Shown in pieces: positions 45,190 to 55,321 of a stretch of DNA of 64,000 bases. The stretch is from Agarivorans sp. TSD2052. GTDB lineage: Bacteria; Pseudomonadota; Gammaproteobacteria; Enterobacterales; Celerinatantimonadaceae. The stretch is from contig NZ_CP096670.1 in NCBI RefSeq assembly GCF_023238625.1, positions 4,174,001 to 4,238,000 of the forward strand, in the 5' to 3' direction. The notes beneath the pieces were generated by a model. It was not told the origin of the DNA, ran no database searches, and saw only the letters and a list, made by a program, of their open reading frames with translations. Every line of letters starts with the position of its first letter. Within the stretch, counting starts at the first letter, position 1. Made by a program: the position numbers and the translations under genes.

Positions 45190-46209
45190 ATGCAAACTCT
45201 AGTCACTGTTTTCCTTGGTCTGCTATTGTTTGCAGCCAATGCCGCTCAGGCAACATCACCCGCTACTAGTAGCTTCACTGTAAGCTCACAAGCGATACCG
45301 ATTACCGTTGAGTTAGATGCCGTTATTGAAGCGGTAGACGCCGCAACGCTGGCCGCACAAACATCAGGCAGAGTGCTTAAGCTCTATTACGACGTGAATG
45401 ATTTTGTTGAAAAAGGTTCGGTCATTCTAGAAATCACTAGCACTCAGCAATCCGCCTCTTATGCCTCTGCTAATGCCCAGCTTAGTCGCGCTATTGCACA
45501 AAACAACGAAGCCCAACGTCAATGGCAACGACTGCAAAAACTTTACCCCCAAGGGGCGGTGTCAAAGGGTCAGCTCGACCAAGCAGAAACTGAAGCCAAG
45601 GCAGCAAAAAGCGCGGTTCACGCGGCGAATGCGGCTTTAGTTCAAGCAAAAGAAACCCTAGAATACACGGTAATTAAAGCACCTTTTTCCGGCATTGTGA
45701 CTCAGCGTCATGTGCAACTAGGCGAAACCATTTCTCAAGGTCAGCCGCTATATTCTGGCTACTCATTAGAGAACATGCGGGCGATTGCTTACATTCCACA
45801 ACGCTACCTTGATGTGATCAATAGCGATACGCAGTTTTCTCTTACGCTTGCCGGGCAAACAGAGCTGCTGTCAAATGACTTCACTATTTTCAGGCACGCC
45901 GACCCGCAGTCCCACTCATTTAAAATACGCCTCAATCTTCCTACCGACAATACTGTCATGTACCCCGGCAGCTGGGCCAAACTGGGCTTTAGTTATGGCC
46001 AACGTCAGCAAATGTGGGTACCCCGCTCCACAGTGCTAGAGCTTAACGAACTGAGTGCAGTCTACTTAAAAACCAGTCAAGGTTATCGTCTTAATCAAGT
46101 GCGCTTAGGCGATACTAACGCAGACCAAGTTCAAGTGCTTTCGGGGCTAGAAAATGGTGATGTCATTGCGTTGTCAGCCTATCAAGCAATGCTAGATAAG
46201 GAGCAATAG
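45190..46209 (+). CDS. RND periplasmic adaptor
   Basis: The 339-residue adaptor has a signal peptide (about 1-21, AQA). It follows the membrane fusion plan: ASGRVLKLYYDVNDFVEKGSV, a coiled hairpin (about 80-145), KAPFSGIVTQRHVQLGE, and the barrel to the end. GGAGGG precedes the ATG. The pump gene follows after 2 bp. Relation to the sulfur genes is by position only. Confidence 0.88.
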   Translation: MQTLVTVFLGLLLFAANAAQATSPATSSFTVSSQAIPITVELDAVIEAVDAATLAAQTSGRVLKLYYDVNDFVEKGSVILEITSTQQSASYASANAQLSRAIAQNNEAQRQWQRLQKLYPQGAVSKGQLDQAETEAKAAKSAVHAANAALVQAKETLEYTVIKAPFSGIVTQRHVQLGETISQGQPLYSGYSLENMRAIAYIPQRYLDVINSDTQFSLTLAGQTELLSNDFTIFRHADPQSHSFKIRLNLPTDNTVMYPGSWAKLGFSYGQRQQMWVPRSTVLELNELSAVYLKTSQGYRLNQVRLGDTNADQVQVLSGLENGDVIALSAYQAMLDKEQ

Positions 46210-46211
46210 TC

Positions 46212-49200
46212 ATGGGAATAGCTGGACGCATTGGAGAGCGTTTTCTGCACTCGCCAATAACCCCATTGTTAGCCTTAGTGGGCTTATTAATGGGGATATT
46301 TTCGGTAATGATTACCCCCAAGGAAGAAGAACCGCAAATTGATGTGACTTTTGCCGATGTTTACATCCCATTTCCGGGTGCAAGCCCCAAAGAGGTTGAG
46401 CATTTAGTCACCCTACCTGCTGAAAAAATAATTTCAGAGTTAAATGGTATCGACACCTTGTATTCCTTCTCTCAACCTAATGGTGCAATGCTCATTGTGG
46501 TGTTTGAGGTAGGCGTTAAGCGAAACGATGCCATCGTCAGTTTATACAATCAAATCTACGCCAATTTAGACAAATTACCCACCGGAGCAGGCGTTGGCCA
46601 ACCCTTAATTAAACCACGGGCGATTGACGATGTACCCATCGTAAGTGTGTCCCTTTGGGACGAGAGCCAGCAACTAACGCCTTTCGAATTAACAAAGGTA
46701 GCCCACACCCTAGAAACCGAACTGAAACGGATCCCCGGCACCAACGATGTATACACCTTAGGCGAGCAACCTTTGGTCGCGTCAGTGCGCATCGATCCCG
46801 TCAAGCTGAATGCTTATGGTGTTGAGTTTAAGCAAATCGCTCAGCAACTACAGGCAAATAACCAGCAATCTGGCTTGGTAGACCTGATTCAAGATAACCA
46901 AGTCATCAAAGTTCAAACCGGGCAATTTTTGCGGACCGCCAGCGAACTCGAAAACCTAGTGATAGCAGTCCACCAGCAACAAGCCGTATACCTCACAGAT
47001 GTCGCCGAGATTAGCCTCAGTGCCGAGCTACCCAGCCAAAGCGTTTGGCTGGTGAATCAGCAAGGTAGCTTCCCTTCGGTGACCATTGCCATTGCTAAAC
47101 AAGCGGGCGAAAATGCGGTGCAACTGGCGGAGCGAATTGAACAACGAATCAATCAATTAGACAATGTGTTAATCCCTCATCAAGTGAGCCACCAGCTTAG
47201 CCGAAACTATGGTGCCACCGCAGCTGACAAAGCCAATACGCTGATTGGCAAACTGATTTTTGCTACTGCCGCTGTAGTACTTTTAGTATTGATTACCATG
47301 GGCTGGCGCGAAGCTGTGGTGGTGGGCATCGCCATTGTGATTACTCTGGCCATTACTCTGTTTGCTTCTTGGGCTTGGGGTTTTACCCTGAATAGAGTTT
47401 CGCTATTTGCGCTTATTTTCTCCATCGGAATACTCGTTGATGATGCCATTGTGGTGGTCGAAAATATCCACCGCCATATGGGGCTAGCGGCCACTGACCT
47501 AAACAAACCCGATTTACTAAGTATTATTCCGCAGGCGGTAGATGAAGTTGGTGGACCCACTATTTTGGCCACCTTTACGGTTATAGCCGCGCTGCTCCCC
47601 ATGGCCTTTGTGTCTGGCTTAATGGGGCCTTACATGAGCCCTATTCCAATTAATGCCAGCCTCGGCATGCTTATTTCGTTATCAGTTGCCTTTGTATTGT
47701 CACCTTGGCTCAGCGCCAAGCTACTGAACAGTAGCGCCCATGGCGTAGCTGAGTCATCAGAAGAGTCGAAGTTACAGCGTTTCTTTGAAGGCTTAATCGG
47801 TCCGTTTTTGGATAAAAAAAATGGCAAAAAAGCCCGTGGCTTACTGTGGTTAGCAGTAATACTCATGATCGTCGCAGCGATCGCCTTACCGCTTAATAAG
47901 CTGGTCGTCATGAAGATGCTGCCCTTTGATAACAAATCTGAATTTCAGGTGATGGTAGATCTGCCCGAAGGCCGCAGCTTAGAGCAAAACCAACGCTTAT
48001 TGCTCGAGCTTAGTGATTACCTAATGACGGTACCTGAAGTCGCCGATTTACAACTGTATGCTGGCACCACCGCCCCCATTAATTTTAACGGTTTAGTGCG
48101 ACACTACTTCATGCGCAACAGCCAAGAGCTCGGTGATATACAAGTTAACTTGGTTGATAAATCGGAACGTGAACGCGATAGCCACAGCATCGCAGGCTCA
48201 GTACGTAAACAGTTACAAGCCATTGGCTTACCTTATCAAGCCAATATTAAGGTGGTCGAAGTCCCCCCCGGCCCGCCAGTGTGGTCGCCCATCGTAGCTG
48301 AAGTGTATGGGCCCAGTGACGAGATTCGTCAGCAAGCCGCCAATGCCTTGATGCAGCACTTTCATAACACCGAAGACATCGTTGATATCGACATCATGCT
48401 GCCAGGCCCACAAAGCCAATGGCGGGTAACCATTGACCGCTCTAAAAGTTCGCTACTAGGGATTAACTATGGTGATATTGTCGAGGTAATTAGCACCGCC
48501 GTTGGCGGTAACGATGTGAGCTACTTACACAGTGAGCAACAGCAATACCCAGTGCCGATCCGCTTGCAGCTAAAAGAAGGCGACAAACTAGATTTAGAGC
48601 AAGTGCTTAATTTACGCTTAACCAATCAGCAAGGCCAAGCGATACCTTTAAGTGAGTTAGTGAGCATTCAGCAAGGCATCATCGATACACCAATCATGCA
48701 TAAAAATACCATTCCCATGGTCATGGTCATTGCCGATATGGCAGGCGAATTAGATAGTCCCTTATATGGCATGTTTGACATGGCCTTGAGTGCTGAAGAG
48801 GCTGGTTTACCCTTTGCCCAGCATTATATAGAGCAACCCGACGGGCTAAGTGACATTGCAATTTTGTGGGATGGCGAGTGGAAAATCACCTATGAAACAT
48901 TCCGCGATATGGGCCTGGCCTATGCGGTGGGTATGATCATGATCTATCTATTGGTAGTGGCACAGTTTCGCTCTTATTTAGTACCGCTGATTATTATGGC
49001 GCCTATTCCATTAACCATTATTGGGGTGATGCCTGGACATGCCTTATTAGGTGCACAGTTTACTGCCACCTCTATGATTGGCATGATTGCTTTAGCGGGG
49101 ATCATTGTGCGAAATTCGATTTTGTTAGTCGATTTTATTAATCAGCAAGCCGCCGCTGGCATGCCATTTTCTAAAGCGGTGATTAGCTCGGGTGCGGTAA

Positions 49201-49394
49201 GAGCCAAACCAATTATTTTGACTGGATTAGCCGCTATGATTGGCGCTTTGTTTATCTTAGACGACCCGATTTTTAACGGGCTAGCGATTAGTTTAATATT
49301 TGGAATATTGGTGTCGACCTTGCTCACCTTGGTAGTGATTCCGGTTTTATATTTCGCTTTAATGCGTAAACATTACCCAAGCGAAATGGCTTAA
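46212..49394 (+). CDS. RND efflux permease
   Basis: This 1060-residue RND pump starts MGIAGRIGERFLHSPITPLLA, has the EEEPQIDV periplasmic entry, and the proton-relay IGILVDDAIVVVENIHRHMG with both aspartates. The second half has the paired segment GIIVRNSILLVDFINQQ. It lacks the IGLVVDDA form of drug pumps such as the one at 24.5 kb, and is closer to the CzcA/HAE2-like or general efflux group, which I cannot settle. It may export toxic sulfur or metal species given its position. The adaptor gene is immediately upstream; no channel gene. Confidence 0.88.
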   Translation: MGIAGRIGERFLHSPITPLLALVGLLMGIFSVMITPKEEEPQIDVTFADVYIPFPGASPKEVEHLVTLPAEKIISELNGIDTLYSFSQPNGAMLIVVFEVGVKRNDAIVSLYNQIYANLDKLPTGAGVGQPLIKPRAIDDVPIVSVSLWDESQQLTPFELTKVAHTLETELKRIPGTNDVYTLGEQPLVASVRIDPVKLNAYGVEFKQIAQQLQANNQQSGLVDLIQDNQVIKVQTGQFLRTASELENLVIAVHQQQAVYLTDVAEISLSAELPSQSVWLVNQQGSFPSVTIAIAKQAGENAVQLAERIEQRINQLDNVLIPHQVSHQLSRNYGATAADKANTLIGKLIFATAAVVLLVLITMGWREAVVVGIAIVITLAITLFASWAWGFTLNRVSLFALIFSIGILVDDAIVVVENIHRHMGLAATDLNKPDLLSIIPQAVDEVGGPTILATFTVIAALLPMAFVSGLMGPYMSPIPINASLGMLISLSVAFVLSPWLSAKLLNSSAHGVAESSEESKLQRFFEGLIGPFLDKKNGKKARGLLWLAVILMIVAAIALPLNKLVVMKMLPFDNKSEFQVMVDLPEGRSLEQNQRLLLELSDYLMTVPEVADLQLYAGTTAPINFNGLVRHYFMRNSQELGDIQVNLVDKSERERDSHSIAGSVRKQLQAIGLPYQANIKVVEVPPGPPVWSPIVAEVYGPSDEIRQQAANALMQHFHNTEDIVDIDIMLPGPQSQWRVTIDRSKSSLLGINYGDIVEVISTAVGGNDVSYLHSEQQQYPVPIRLQLKEGDKLDLEQVLNLRLTNQQGQAIPLSELVSIQQGIIDTPIMHKNTIPMVMVIADMAGELDSPLYGMFDMALSAEEAGLPFAQHYIEQPDGLSDIAILWDGEWKITYETFRDMGLAYAVGMIMIYLLVVAQFRSYLVPLIIMAPIPLTIIGVMPGHALLGAQFTATSMIGMIALAGIIVRNSILLVDFINQQAAAGMPFSKAVISSGAVRAKPIILTGLAAMIGALFILDDPIFNGLAISLIFGILVSTLLTLVVIPVLYFALMRKHYPSEMA

Positions 49395-49411
49395 GCTTGA
49401 CTCATAAAAAA

Positions 49412-49429
49412 GCCCGGTGTAAACCGGGC
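49412..49429 (-). terminator. Terminator of the CBM26 amylase gene
   Basis: On the minus strand GCCCGGT pairs with ACCGGGC around three bases and a T-run follows. It lies 26 bases after the stop of the minus-strand amylase and just after the RND stop on the plus strand. Confidence 0.85.
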
Positions 49430-49454
49430 AAAAGCTGAGACGCATAAAAATATT

Positions 49455-51785
49455 TTATTGAGCGCTCACCGTAATAGCTTTAGTCACACTATTAAAGTTG
49501 ATCCGGTAAGCACTGTTGTCAGACACTTGATAATCGGCAGTTGGGTACGACTCGGTCCAATTGCCATCATCAATTTTGAAACGCGCTGGCGCTTCTTCAC
49601 CGTTAAAGCTTTGAACGGTGTAATACAAACCACTAGTACTGTCATAATCTAGCTGAGCTTTACCCCATCCATTTGCAGTACCACGGAAGTACCATACTTC
49701 ATCGCCACCGTTATCAGGATTGGTGCCTCCAACACAGTTCGTAGAGGCAACCCAACTACCTAGTGCGTAACATAAGTTATCACCCGTAGTGCTTAAGTCA
49801 GCCGACTGGTTAGCACCATTATCATTGAAGATAAGGTTCAGGCTGCTTAGTTTAGTAGCAAAGTCATAACAGTAATAACCTTCTTTTTGCACCATAGCCA
49901 CACCAGGCCATTGCGCATTGGCAACTGCAGTTTCTCCGCTTACAGACCAGTAATAAAGTGTTGGCTTACTAAAGCCCGCTTGGTTGTCGTAACACACTTC
50001 AGTACCACCAACAGGTTCAGGATCAACAACCACTACTTCAAAGCCACAATCTTGTAGTGAACGCCAAGTGCTGTCTTTGTAACAACCGGCACCGCCCGCC
50101 ACCGTTAGGTCGGCAGTTTTATTGGCCCCGCCATTACTAAAGATAGCATTAACGCTGCTTAGTTCTACCCCTACATCATGGCACTTAAAGTCACCATTTG
50201 TTTGCATGGCTACACCAGGCCAAGCTGCATCAGCTAAGCTACCTGCAGGTTGTGCGCCCCAGTAATAGAGGCTAGACAAGTTTTCAGAAGTACAAATTGA
50301 CGTCGCGACTACCGGAGTAGCCGGTTTAGGATCGGTGCCACAGTTGGTAGTACATGGGCAATCAGCACCAGTACATACCTCACCAATTTTTGCTCCTACG
50401 TGAATCGCAGCAGCTTTATCACCGCCGACACTGAAGTTAGCTTGGCCACCACTTACCGTGATCACCGTTTGGCCACTAGCATCTGCAGCCGCATTACATT
50501 GACCAGTACTTTCATTAAAGTCTGCTTCAATAACGTTACAGTACTGACCATCAGGCATGCCGGTGTCAAAGCTTTGGTTGATGTTGCTACCATAACGTTT
50601 GTTAATAACTACAAAGCCTAAACCACCGCGGCCAAAGGCTATTTGGTCATTGCCACCTTGCCACCAGTTGCTAATACGCCACTCGCCTGCTGTATGGTTA
50701 CGGAACCCCACCATATTAGCGATACCGCGCCATTTGTGCTCACACACCCAGCTGCCACCATTAAAGCCACAAGCATTACCGGTATGCACACCGCTGCTTG
50801 GTGGCCCTGCATCAAAGTCGCCGTTAAAGTAGTAACCCGACATGATTTTCGGATAACCATAAGGGTAAGCGAGAGCAAAAATATTCGCTAAGAAGTAGCC
50901 GTCTCCTTGCACCCCATGCCAAATTGGTCCGCCGGGGTTATGACGCTCTTCATCGTGGTTCGTCACAAAGGTGACCGCATCAGAGCTAGAAAGCTCCATT
51001 TGGCCGCCTAAGTCTTTCAACCAAGCAATATTGCTATCTCGGAAGGCTGGACCTAACTTACGGGCAAATTCAAACTCTGTCACATCGCCAATAAACGTGT
51101 ATTCGGTTGGGCGAACAGGCTCGCCAGGTGCACCAATCACTTCTTGGAAAATGTAAGGGTTACCGTTTAACTTGCCCTTAATTGCCGCTATATCGCCAGC
51201 AGGAATATGCTTGGCAGCGTCAATACGGAAACCAGCTACCCCCATGCCTATAGCATCATTCATGTAATCAGCAATTTTCTGGCGTACATAATCTGATCCC
51301 GTTTTAAGATCGTTAAGACCCACTAAATCACAGTTTTGTACTTGCCAGCGATTGCCGTAATCAATATCACCTGTACAGGAGTTAAAGTCATTGGGTCCAT
51401 AAGGCACTTCAGGGAAGTTTCTATCGTAAGCCGCCATGTGATTAATCACTGCGTCTACATAAATATCTACCCCAACATTCTTACAACGTTGAACCATGTT
51501 TTGAAATTGTTCACGGCTACCGCTGCGACCTTCAAACGAATAACTAACCGGTTGGTAACGACTCCACCACGCACCCGCGTCGTGGGACTTAGTGGGGGGA
51601 GAAACTTGCACAGCGGCAAAGCCTTTAGGCCCAAGCAAGGTTTCACATTCTTGCGCGATATCTTCCCATTTCCATTCGAAGAGGTGTACAAAGGCGGTTC
51701 TAGGAGCCGCCATGGCACTGGACGCATAGCCCAGCACCGCACCAACTAGCAGGGCGCTAGTGGCGAGTTTGCTAAATTTTCTCAT
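49455..51785 (-). CDS. Secreted alpha-amylase with two CBM26 modules and a C-terminal starch-binding-like module
   Basis: The 776-residue product has a signal peptide (1-26), a GH13 catalytic domain of the animal/Pseudoalteromonas AHA type, and domain C to about 470. Two CBM26-like modules follow (about 495-580, 610-690, pattern YYW..AWPGVAM...IFSNGGANKTADL), then a last module of the W.FRGT.NGW..RFKID type (about 705-776), as in the other two secreted starch enzymes. The nucleophile D189 is in FRIDAAKH, acid/base E215 and D278 in FVTNHDE. The chloride-binding residues typical of this subfamily cannot be confirmed. It is divergent from the oligoglucosidase. Confidence 0.92.
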   Translation of the reverse strand: MRKFSKLATSALLVGAVLGYASSAMAAPRTAFVHLFEWKWEDIAQECETLLGPKGFAAVQVSPPTKSHDAGAWWSRYQPVSYSFEGRSGSREQFQNMVQRCKNVGVDIYVDAVINHMAAYDRNFPEVPYGPNDFNSCTGDIDYGNRWQVQNCDLVGLNDLKTGSDYVRQKIADYMNDAIGMGVAGFRIDAAKHIPAGDIAAIKGKLNGNPYIFQEVIGAPGEPVRPTEYTFIGDVTEFEFARKLGPAFRDSNIAWLKDLGGQMELSSSDAVTFVTNHDEERHNPGGPIWHGVQGDGYFLANIFALAYPYGYPKIMSGYYFNGDFDAGPPSSGVHTGNACGFNGGSWVCEHKWRGIANMVGFRNHTAGEWRISNWWQGGNDQIAFGRGGLGFVVINKRYGSNINQSFDTGMPDGQYCNVIEADFNESTGQCNAAADASGQTVITVSGGQANFSVGGDKAAAIHVGAKIGEVCTGADCPCTTNCGTDPKPATPVVATSICTSENLSSLYYWGAQPAGSLADAAWPGVAMQTNGDFKCHDVGVELSSVNAIFSNGGANKTADLTVAGGAGCYKDSTWRSLQDCGFEVVVVDPEPVGGTEVCYDNQAGFSKPTLYYWSVSGETAVANAQWPGVAMVQKEGYYCYDFATKLSSLNLIFNDNGANQSADLSTTGDNLCYALGSWVASTNCVGGTNPDNGGDEVWYFRGTANGWGKAQLDYDSTSGLYYTVQSFNGEEAPARFKIDDGNWTESYPTADYQVSDNSAYRINFNSVTKAITVSAQ

Positions 51786-52129
51786 TGATACTTTCCCATG
51801 TAATCGTTGAGCGTCTCTTATGTTTTTTTAGTCACCATCACTCTTTGGTGTTTTATATGGTGAGTAGGTAGAAGACATCGGGAAAAGAACCACAAGTACG
51901 GCTTAAACTTAACTATCCCTAGTTAATTTACCTAGTGTTCTACGTTACGCGCAAATTTCGTACAATAGGAAAGTTAGACCAGTTAATGAGCAAGCGATCA
52001 CAAATAATTAACAAAGCCAACAAAAACAGCGGGCAGCGATCAAATTTCAACCAGACCAGAGAAAAATGTTACTCATCACTAGCTTAGCCATTACAATCGC
52101 CATAATAAGCTGAGAATTAAGGCAGTGAC
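51786..52129. promoter_or_regulatory. Divergent promoter region, amylase and glucosidase
   Basis: 344 bp between two starch genes. It holds the CRP-like site listed at 51987-52002. The rest is AT-rich promoter sequence without other strong motifs that I can support. Confidence 0.45.
51987..52002. promoter_or_regulatory. CRP-like site
   Basis: TGAGC-N6-TCACA, with one perfect half-site and the other matching three of five, at the right spacing. It sits in the gap between the divergent amylase and glucosidase, as expected for catabolite control. Confidence 0.4.
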
Positions 52130-53767
52130 ATGATAAAGCAATGGTGGCATTCAGCCGTGGTATACCAAGTTTATCCGCGTAGTTTTTGTGATAGCAGCGG
52201 TGATGGCAATGGTGATATACGCGGCATTATTAGCAAATTAGATTATCTAGAAAAGTTGGCTATCGATGTAATCTGGTTATCACCCGTCTACCTTTCGCCA
52301 ATGAAAGACAATGGCTATGACATAGCTGACTACCAGGCCATCGACCCACGCTTTGGCAACTTAGACGATATGCGTGAACTGATTAACTCAGCTCGCCAAC
52401 GGAATATTGGCATCATGATGGATTTAGTGCTGAACCACACCTCTGATCAGCATGCTTGGTTTAAGCAGGCGCAACAAAGTCGTCAAAATCCTTACCGAGA
52501 GTATTACATTTGGCGTGACCAACCCAATGAGATAGCATCCATTTTTGGTGGGCCTGCCTGGCAATTTGACGCGAATACCCAGCAATACTATTTCCACTTA
52601 TTTGCTGACGCACAGCCCGACCTAAACTGGGAAAACCCCAACGTTGCCAAAGAAATCCAACAAATGATTTCGTGGTGGATAGAGCAAGGTGTCGCTGGCT
52701 TCCGCTTAGACGTGATTGACCTAATTGGTAAACAAATTGACCAAGGGATTACCGAAAACGGCCCCCACTTACACCCGCTACTGCAGAATTTGCATCAAGC
52801 ATGTTTTGCCAACAAGCAATTGGTTACTGTAGGCGAAACATGGGGGGCGACACCTGAGATTGCCAAGCTATACTCAGACCCAGCACGCCAAGAGTTATCC
52901 ATGGTATTCCAGTTTGAGCACGCCTCCATAGATTGGCATCCCCAGTACGGTAAATGGCAGGTACAAAACTTTGATTTAGTGGCATTAAAAAAAGTACTGA
53001 GCAAATGGCAAACTGCCTTTAATGGTGATGGCTGGAACGCCTTATTTTGGAATAACCACGATCTTCCGCGCATTGTCAGCCGTTGGGGCAATGACCAACA
53101 ATATCGCCGCCGTAGCGCTAAACTATTTGCCACCTTGTTACATGGAATGCAGGGCACTCCCTATATCTATCAAGGTGAAGAAATAGGCATGACCAATGTG
53201 CGTTTTGAACAGCTCGATGATTACGACGACATCGAGATAAAAAGCAGTTATCAAGAAAAGGTGGTTGAACAACAAAGCCTTAGCCACCAACAGTTTATGC
53301 GCGGAGTCTATACTAGTGCCCGCGATAATGCCCGCACCCCAATGCAATGGGACAGTAGTAACAATGCCGGCTTTAGCCAAGGCCAACCATGGCTGGCACT
53401 CAATCCTAATTACCCTGAGATCAATGTAGAAAAAGCGCTGAATGACCAACACTCTGTGTTCTATCACTACCAGCAACTGATCCAGCTACGGAAATCTTCA
53501 AAATATAGCGACACCATGATTTATGGGAAATTTTCACTGTTACTCGCTGAGCATAAGCAAGTATTTGCCTACTTGCGCCAGCATAACGCCCAGAGTTTAT
53601 TAGTGGTATGTAACCTAAGTGAGCAAGCGACTACGATTAGTTTTGACTATGAGGTCGACGACGTAATCTTGAATAACCTGCAGCAAAATAGCCTGCAAGT
53701 TATGCAGCTAGAGCAACTGAACTTAGCACCATATCAAGCATTAATATATGCACTAAGTTCCAGTTAG
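52130..53767 (+). CDS. Cytoplasmic oligo-1,6-glucosidase-like GH13 enzyme
   Basis: This 545-residue enzyme lacks a signal peptide, so it acts inside the cell on imported oligosaccharides. The oligo-1,6-glucosidase signature QPDLNWENP is at 162-170. The active site is complete: DLVLNH (98-103), nucleophile D194 (FRLDV), acid/base E236 (VGETW) and the WNNHDLPR stabiliser. The QPDLN fifth region separates alpha-1,6-active from alpha-1,4-active GH13_31 members, so it would clip isomaltose or alpha-1,6-linked glucans. AAGGCAG precedes the ATG. It ends three bases from yciN. Confidence 0.9.
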   Translation: MIKQWWHSAVVYQVYPRSFCDSSGDGNGDIRGIISKLDYLEKLAIDVIWLSPVYLSPMKDNGYDIADYQAIDPRFGNLDDMRELINSARQRNIGIMMDLVLNHTSDQHAWFKQAQQSRQNPYREYYIWRDQPNEIASIFGGPAWQFDANTQQYYFHLFADAQPDLNWENPNVAKEIQQMISWWIEQGVAGFRLDVIDLIGKQIDQGITENGPHLHPLLQNLHQACFANKQLVTVGETWGATPEIAKLYSDPARQELSMVFQFEHASIDWHPQYGKWQVQNFDLVALKKVLSKWQTAFNGDGWNALFWNNHDLPRIVSRWGNDQQYRRRSAKLFATLLHGMQGTPYIYQGEEIGMTNVRFEQLDDYDDIEIKSSYQEKVVEQQSLSHQQFMRGVYTSARDNARTPMQWDSSNNAGFSQGQPWLALNPNYPEINVEKALNDQHSVFYHYQQLIQLRKSSKYSDTMIYGKFSLLLAEHKQVFAYLRQHNAQSLLVVCNLSEQATTISFDYEVDDVILNNLQQNSLQVMQLEQLNLAPYQALIYALSSS

Positions 53768-53770
53768 CGT

Positions 53771-54016
53771 CTATTCACTAAGACTATATTGCTCAGATAA
53801 GCGATGGCATAACCACTTATACAAATTGAACGCGGTTGGGCTATTTACCGTGGGTAATAGCTCGTCATCCAAAAATGACTCGCCCTTAAAGGTTAATACA
53901 TCTCGGTGTTGAGTGACCTCTCTAACTTCAATGCCTGGGATGTAATCTTCATGATCGCGCAGCAGTTGATTAGCAATATCAATCAAGGCTTCTCTAGTTA
54001 TAGTTTGTTTGCTCAT
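53771..54016 (-). CDS. yciN: DUF2498 family protein YciN
   Basis: The 81-residue protein matches YciN with conserved ITREALIDIANQLLRDHEDYIPGI, LTFKGESFLDD, LPTVNSPTAFNLYKW and LSEQYSL. It is a small cytoplasmic protein of unknown role. ATG start; the upstream gap has no special motif. Confidence 0.9.
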   Translation of the reverse strand: MSKQTITREALIDIANQLLRDHEDYIPGIEVREVTQHRDVLTFKGESFLDDELLPTVNSPTAFNLYKWLCHRLSEQYSLSE

Positions 54017-54157
54017 ACACTATTTTTCGTGACTAAAAGAGAAGCTTTAGCATACACATTTGCCACGCAAGGCAATAGTTATTAAATCAAAACTTGTGGC
54101 ATTTTCCTCAGCTTCAATAAATTACAAAACGCGCATTTATTGCTCGGCTTCAAGCTG

Positions 54158-55039
54158 TTATTTATTGCCATGCCATTGCTGGATAACTAAGCCACTAATA
54201 ATTAACAATAAACCGATATAGGTGGCAGACTCAATTTGCTCACCTAAAAAATAGCCTATAAAAAACAACGATAAAAATGGCGAAACAAAAATTAGGTTAC
54301 TGATGCGCGCCGTGTTGTTTGTATATTTAAGCGCTAAAACCCAACAGACAAAAGCGATACCCATTTCAAACAAACCAACATAAGCAGCCCCTAACCAAGC
54401 TTTAGCATGCCACGGCGGCAAACCATCGGTGAACCAGCAATAGCAAAAAACCATCGGCAGACTAAAACAAAAAGCCACTAATAAACTGGCAACTGCATCA
54501 CCTTGATGTCGAGTATTAATAATCCAATAACCGGCCCACAGTAAGGTGCTAAATAGCGCGAGTAACACCCCCGCTACACTATCAAACTGCATCGCCAAAA
54601 TATCGCCACGAGTGGCTATCACTAGTACTCCCAGGTAGCCCAAAGCCATCGCCACTAAATCTTGCTTGCGTAGTTGTTGCTTTAAAAAGGGGACAGCTAA
54701 CAACGCTAAGGTAATTGCCCACGTGTAATTGAGAGACTGTGCCTGTTGGGCAGGCAGTAAATCGTAGGCTTTAAATAACACCAAATAATAAAGAAATGGA
54801 TTAATCGCGCCTACCAATAAAAAATAGGCCGGCCTAGCAAGCGCATACCGCCAGGCTAAGTGAAGCTTGTTTTGCCACAGCAATACACTACTAAGCAATA
54901 AGATCGAGCTAATAGAGGCTAACAATACCAACTGGATTGGCGTTAACCACTGCAGCGCTAATTTGAAGGCTGTTGCCACGGTAGACCACATCAGTACGGC
55001 AGTTAAGCCAAAACAATAGGCTTTGGTTTGTGTTTTCAT
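54158..55039 (-). CDS. EamA/DMT-family transporter
   Basis: About ten transmembrane helices in two EamA repeats (FGLTAVLMWSTVATAFKLAL and VAGVLLALFSTLLWAGYWI). I use the ATG at 55039, which gives the usual N-terminus; the frame back to 55177 would start with TTG. The ribosome site before the ATG is poor, so the start is the least sure part. 293 residues is close to the norm of the drug/metabolite exporters. Substrate unknown. Confidence 0.82.
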   Translation of the reverse strand: MKTQTKAYCFGLTAVLMWSTVATAFKLALQWLTPIQLVLLASISSILLLSSVLLWQNKLHLAWRYALARPAYFLLVGAINPFLYYLVLFKAYDLLPAQQAQSLNYTWAITLALLAVPFLKQQLRKQDLVAMALGYLGVLVIATRGDILAMQFDSVAGVLLALFSTLLWAGYWIINTRHQGDAVASLLVAFCFSLPMVFCYCWFTDGLPPWHAKAWLGAAYVGLFEMGIAFVCWVLALKYTNNTARISNLIFVSPFLSLFFIGYFLGEQIESATYIGLLLIISGLVIQQWHGNK

Positions 55040-55321
55040 CAGTGCAGCTAAATATTGGAAACTAAAGTCGGCAGTGTATGCGGCATAACAGGCTATAACA
55101 AGCTGCTTATAAATGATTGTTATTAGTGACGCAGGCCATTGAAGCGCTTTAGCTAAAGCCAAATACCAACCATTCAATCAGTCCCTAACCAACGCTTACG
55201 CCACCAGAGTATATGCTGATTTTCTAGTGAAACTCAGAATATTAGCCAGTGTAGTTTGCCTTTCCAACAAAATGCAGGTTAACTTACAGGCATTGTTTAA
55301 GGCATAAGAATTTTTGAGCGT

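Noticed and set aside
47207-47602. Minus-strand frame antisense to the second RND permease
   Set aside because: Ser/Thr/Ala-rich shadow of a conserved membrane pump.
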